Positions 63,173 to 64,000 of a DNA stretch of 64,000 nt are shown here, in pieces. Numbering within the stretch: position 1 is the first letter of the stretch; every line of letters begins with the position of its first letter. Under the pieces are notes generated by a model. The model was not told the DNA's origin, made no database searches, and saw nothing but the letters and a program-made list of their open reading frames with translations. A program made the translations under genes and the position numbers. Origin of the DNA: Amycolatopsis solani (GTDB taxonomy: Bacteria > Actinomycetota > Actinomycetes > Mycobacteriales > Pseudonocardiaceae); assembly GCF_033441515.1 (NCBI RefSeq), contig NZ_JAWQJT010000003.1, positions 1,674,001 through 1,738,000 of the forward strand, written 5' to 3'.

Positions 63173-64000
63173 TCAGGCCTGCCTCGCGACCTGGCGCTGG
63201 CGCCCGAGGCCGTCGATCTCGAGCTCGATCACGTCGCCGTCGCGCAGGTACGGCTTCGGGTCGGGCTGCCCGAGCGCGACGCCTTCGGGCGTGCCGGTGT
63301 TGATCAGGTCGCCGGGGCGCAGCACCATGACCTGGCTCAGGTGGTGGACGATCTCGGCCACGGAGAAGATCATGTCCTTGGTGCTCGAATCCTGCTTCTT
63401 CTCGCCGTTGATCCACAGGCGCAGGCCGAGGTCCTGCGGGTCCGGCACCTCGCCCGCCGGCACCAGCACCGGGCCGAGCGGGTTGAAGTTCTCGCAGGAC
63501 TTGCCCTTGTCCCACTGGGCGGTGCGGAACTGCAGCTCGCGCTCGGAGACGTCGTTCGACACGACGTAGCCGGCGACGTGCTCCAGGGCCTCCTCGACGC
63601 TGCCGAGGTAGCGGGCGGTCTTGCCGATGACGACGCCGAGCTCGACCTCCCAGTCCGTGCTGGCCGAGCCACGCGGGATGAGGACGTCGTCGCCGGGGCC
63701 GACCACGACGTCCGGCGCCTTCATGAAGACGACCGGCTCGGTGGGCGGGGTCGCGCCGGTTTCCTCGGCGTGGCGGCGGTAGTTCATGCCGATGCAGACG
63801 ACCTTGCCGGGCTGGGCGATCGGCGAGCCCACGCGCAGGCCCTCGACATCGGCTCTCGGCAGCTCCCCGGCGGCGAGCGCGGCGGCCGCGCGCGCGATCC
63901 CGTCCGCGGCGAAGAAGCCGCCGTCGACGTCGGCGGTCAGCCCGCCCAGCTCGTAGGTGGTGCCGTCGCCGTCCCGCACGAACGGACGCTCGCTTCCCGG
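63173..64000 (-). CDS. Fumarylacetoacetase-family hydrolase, probable 2,4-diketo-3-deoxy-L-fuconate hydrolase (5' end cut off)
   Basis: The protein is read for 275 residues and is still open at the right edge (residues [13 protein letters not shown] precede the first possible internal start), so the true N-terminus is outside the window. The FAH metal-site glutamates and aspartate are in [13 protein letters not shown], with [13 protein letters not shown] and [13 protein letters not shown] also present. In this pathway it would split 2,4-diketo-3-deoxy-fuconate into pyruvate and lactate. It ends 2 bases before the dehydratase start, the tight spacing of a coupled operon. Confidence 0.88.
   Translation of the reverse strand, partial: PGSERPFVRDGDGTTYELGGLTADVDGGFFAADGIARAAAALAAGELPRADVEGLRVGSPIAQPGKVVCIGMNYRRHAEETGATPPTEPVVFMKAPDVVVGPGDDVLIPRGSASTDWEVELGVVIGKTARYLGSVEEALEHVAGYVVSNDVSERELQFRTAQWDKGKSCENFNPLGPVLVPAGEVPDPQDLGLRLWINGEKKQDSSTKDMIFSVAEIVHHLSQVMVLRPGDLINTGTPEGVALGQPDPKPYLRDGDVIELEIDGLGRQRQVARQA

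Noticed and set aside
1..64000. tRNA, rRNA, riboswitch or replication origin
   Set aside because: No cloverleaf, rRNA-like segment, known riboswitch core or DnaA-box cluster was noticed by eye; absence is not proven without a covariance-model search.

Overview
This 64 kb window is very GC-rich. Genes use frequent GTG starts, and cistrons commonly overlap by 4 bases (ATGA/GTGA). Gene content (form II CO-dehydrogenase-like cluster, beta-ketoadipate operon with an IclR regulator, DUF5709 protein, ShbA/SigD-like ECF sigma factor) points to a soil actinobacterium of the Pseudonocardiales, most like Amycolatopsis. That placement is an inference from gene content and style; no rRNA or tRNA gene was seen.

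Layout. 1-2240 (-): kdpF-kdpA-kdpB potassium pump, preceded by a 27-codon membrane micro-ORF. 2564-4405 (+): asnB, then a small unknown gene and a convergent GNAT gene. 5274-14847: a myo-inositol locus, with lacI and an iolG-like gene divergent from iolE, a sugar ABC importer, iolC, iolB and iolD. 14861-18644 (-): secreted phosphatase, MFS permease and beta-propeller protein. 18868-21667 (-): small secreted protein, flavoprotein and diguanylate cyclase. 21812-32983 (-): molybdenum hydroxylase (form II CO-dehydrogenase-like) coxSLMG with xdhC, coxE, a MoxR ATPase and a MocA-like enzyme. A polytopic glycosyltransferase and a GC-rich minisatellite interrupt this cluster. 32976-39145 (-): pcaIJFHGDC-pcaR for protocatechuate breakdown, without pcaB. 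39311-47066: alpha-galactoside locus with a ROK regulator, ABC importer, secreted GH27 and divergent GH36. 47173-51649: SGNH hydrolase, 2-hydroxyacid dehydrogenase, glycerate kinase, HesB-like, DUF5709 and GtrA proteins. 51721-52803: a complete IS5-type insertion sequence inside a long palindrome. 52877-54508: two DUF202 proteins and the ECF sigma factor. 54540-64000: non-phosphorylative L-fucose (or related 6-deoxysugar) pathway with ABC importer and a FadR-type regulator. The last gene runs off the edge.

How it fits together. The window is a series of catabolic cassettes for plant- and soil-derived carbon: inositol, protocatechuate, alpha-galactosides and deoxysugars. Each has its own regulator (LacI, IclR, ROK, GntR), and three have their own importer. 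The cassettes are separated by long, near-perfect palindromes that probably act as transcription terminators. These palindromes, the micro-ORFs that exactly bridge operon gaps, the minisatellite, and the IS landing inside a palindrome flanked by a duplicated gene tail are the most unusual signals.
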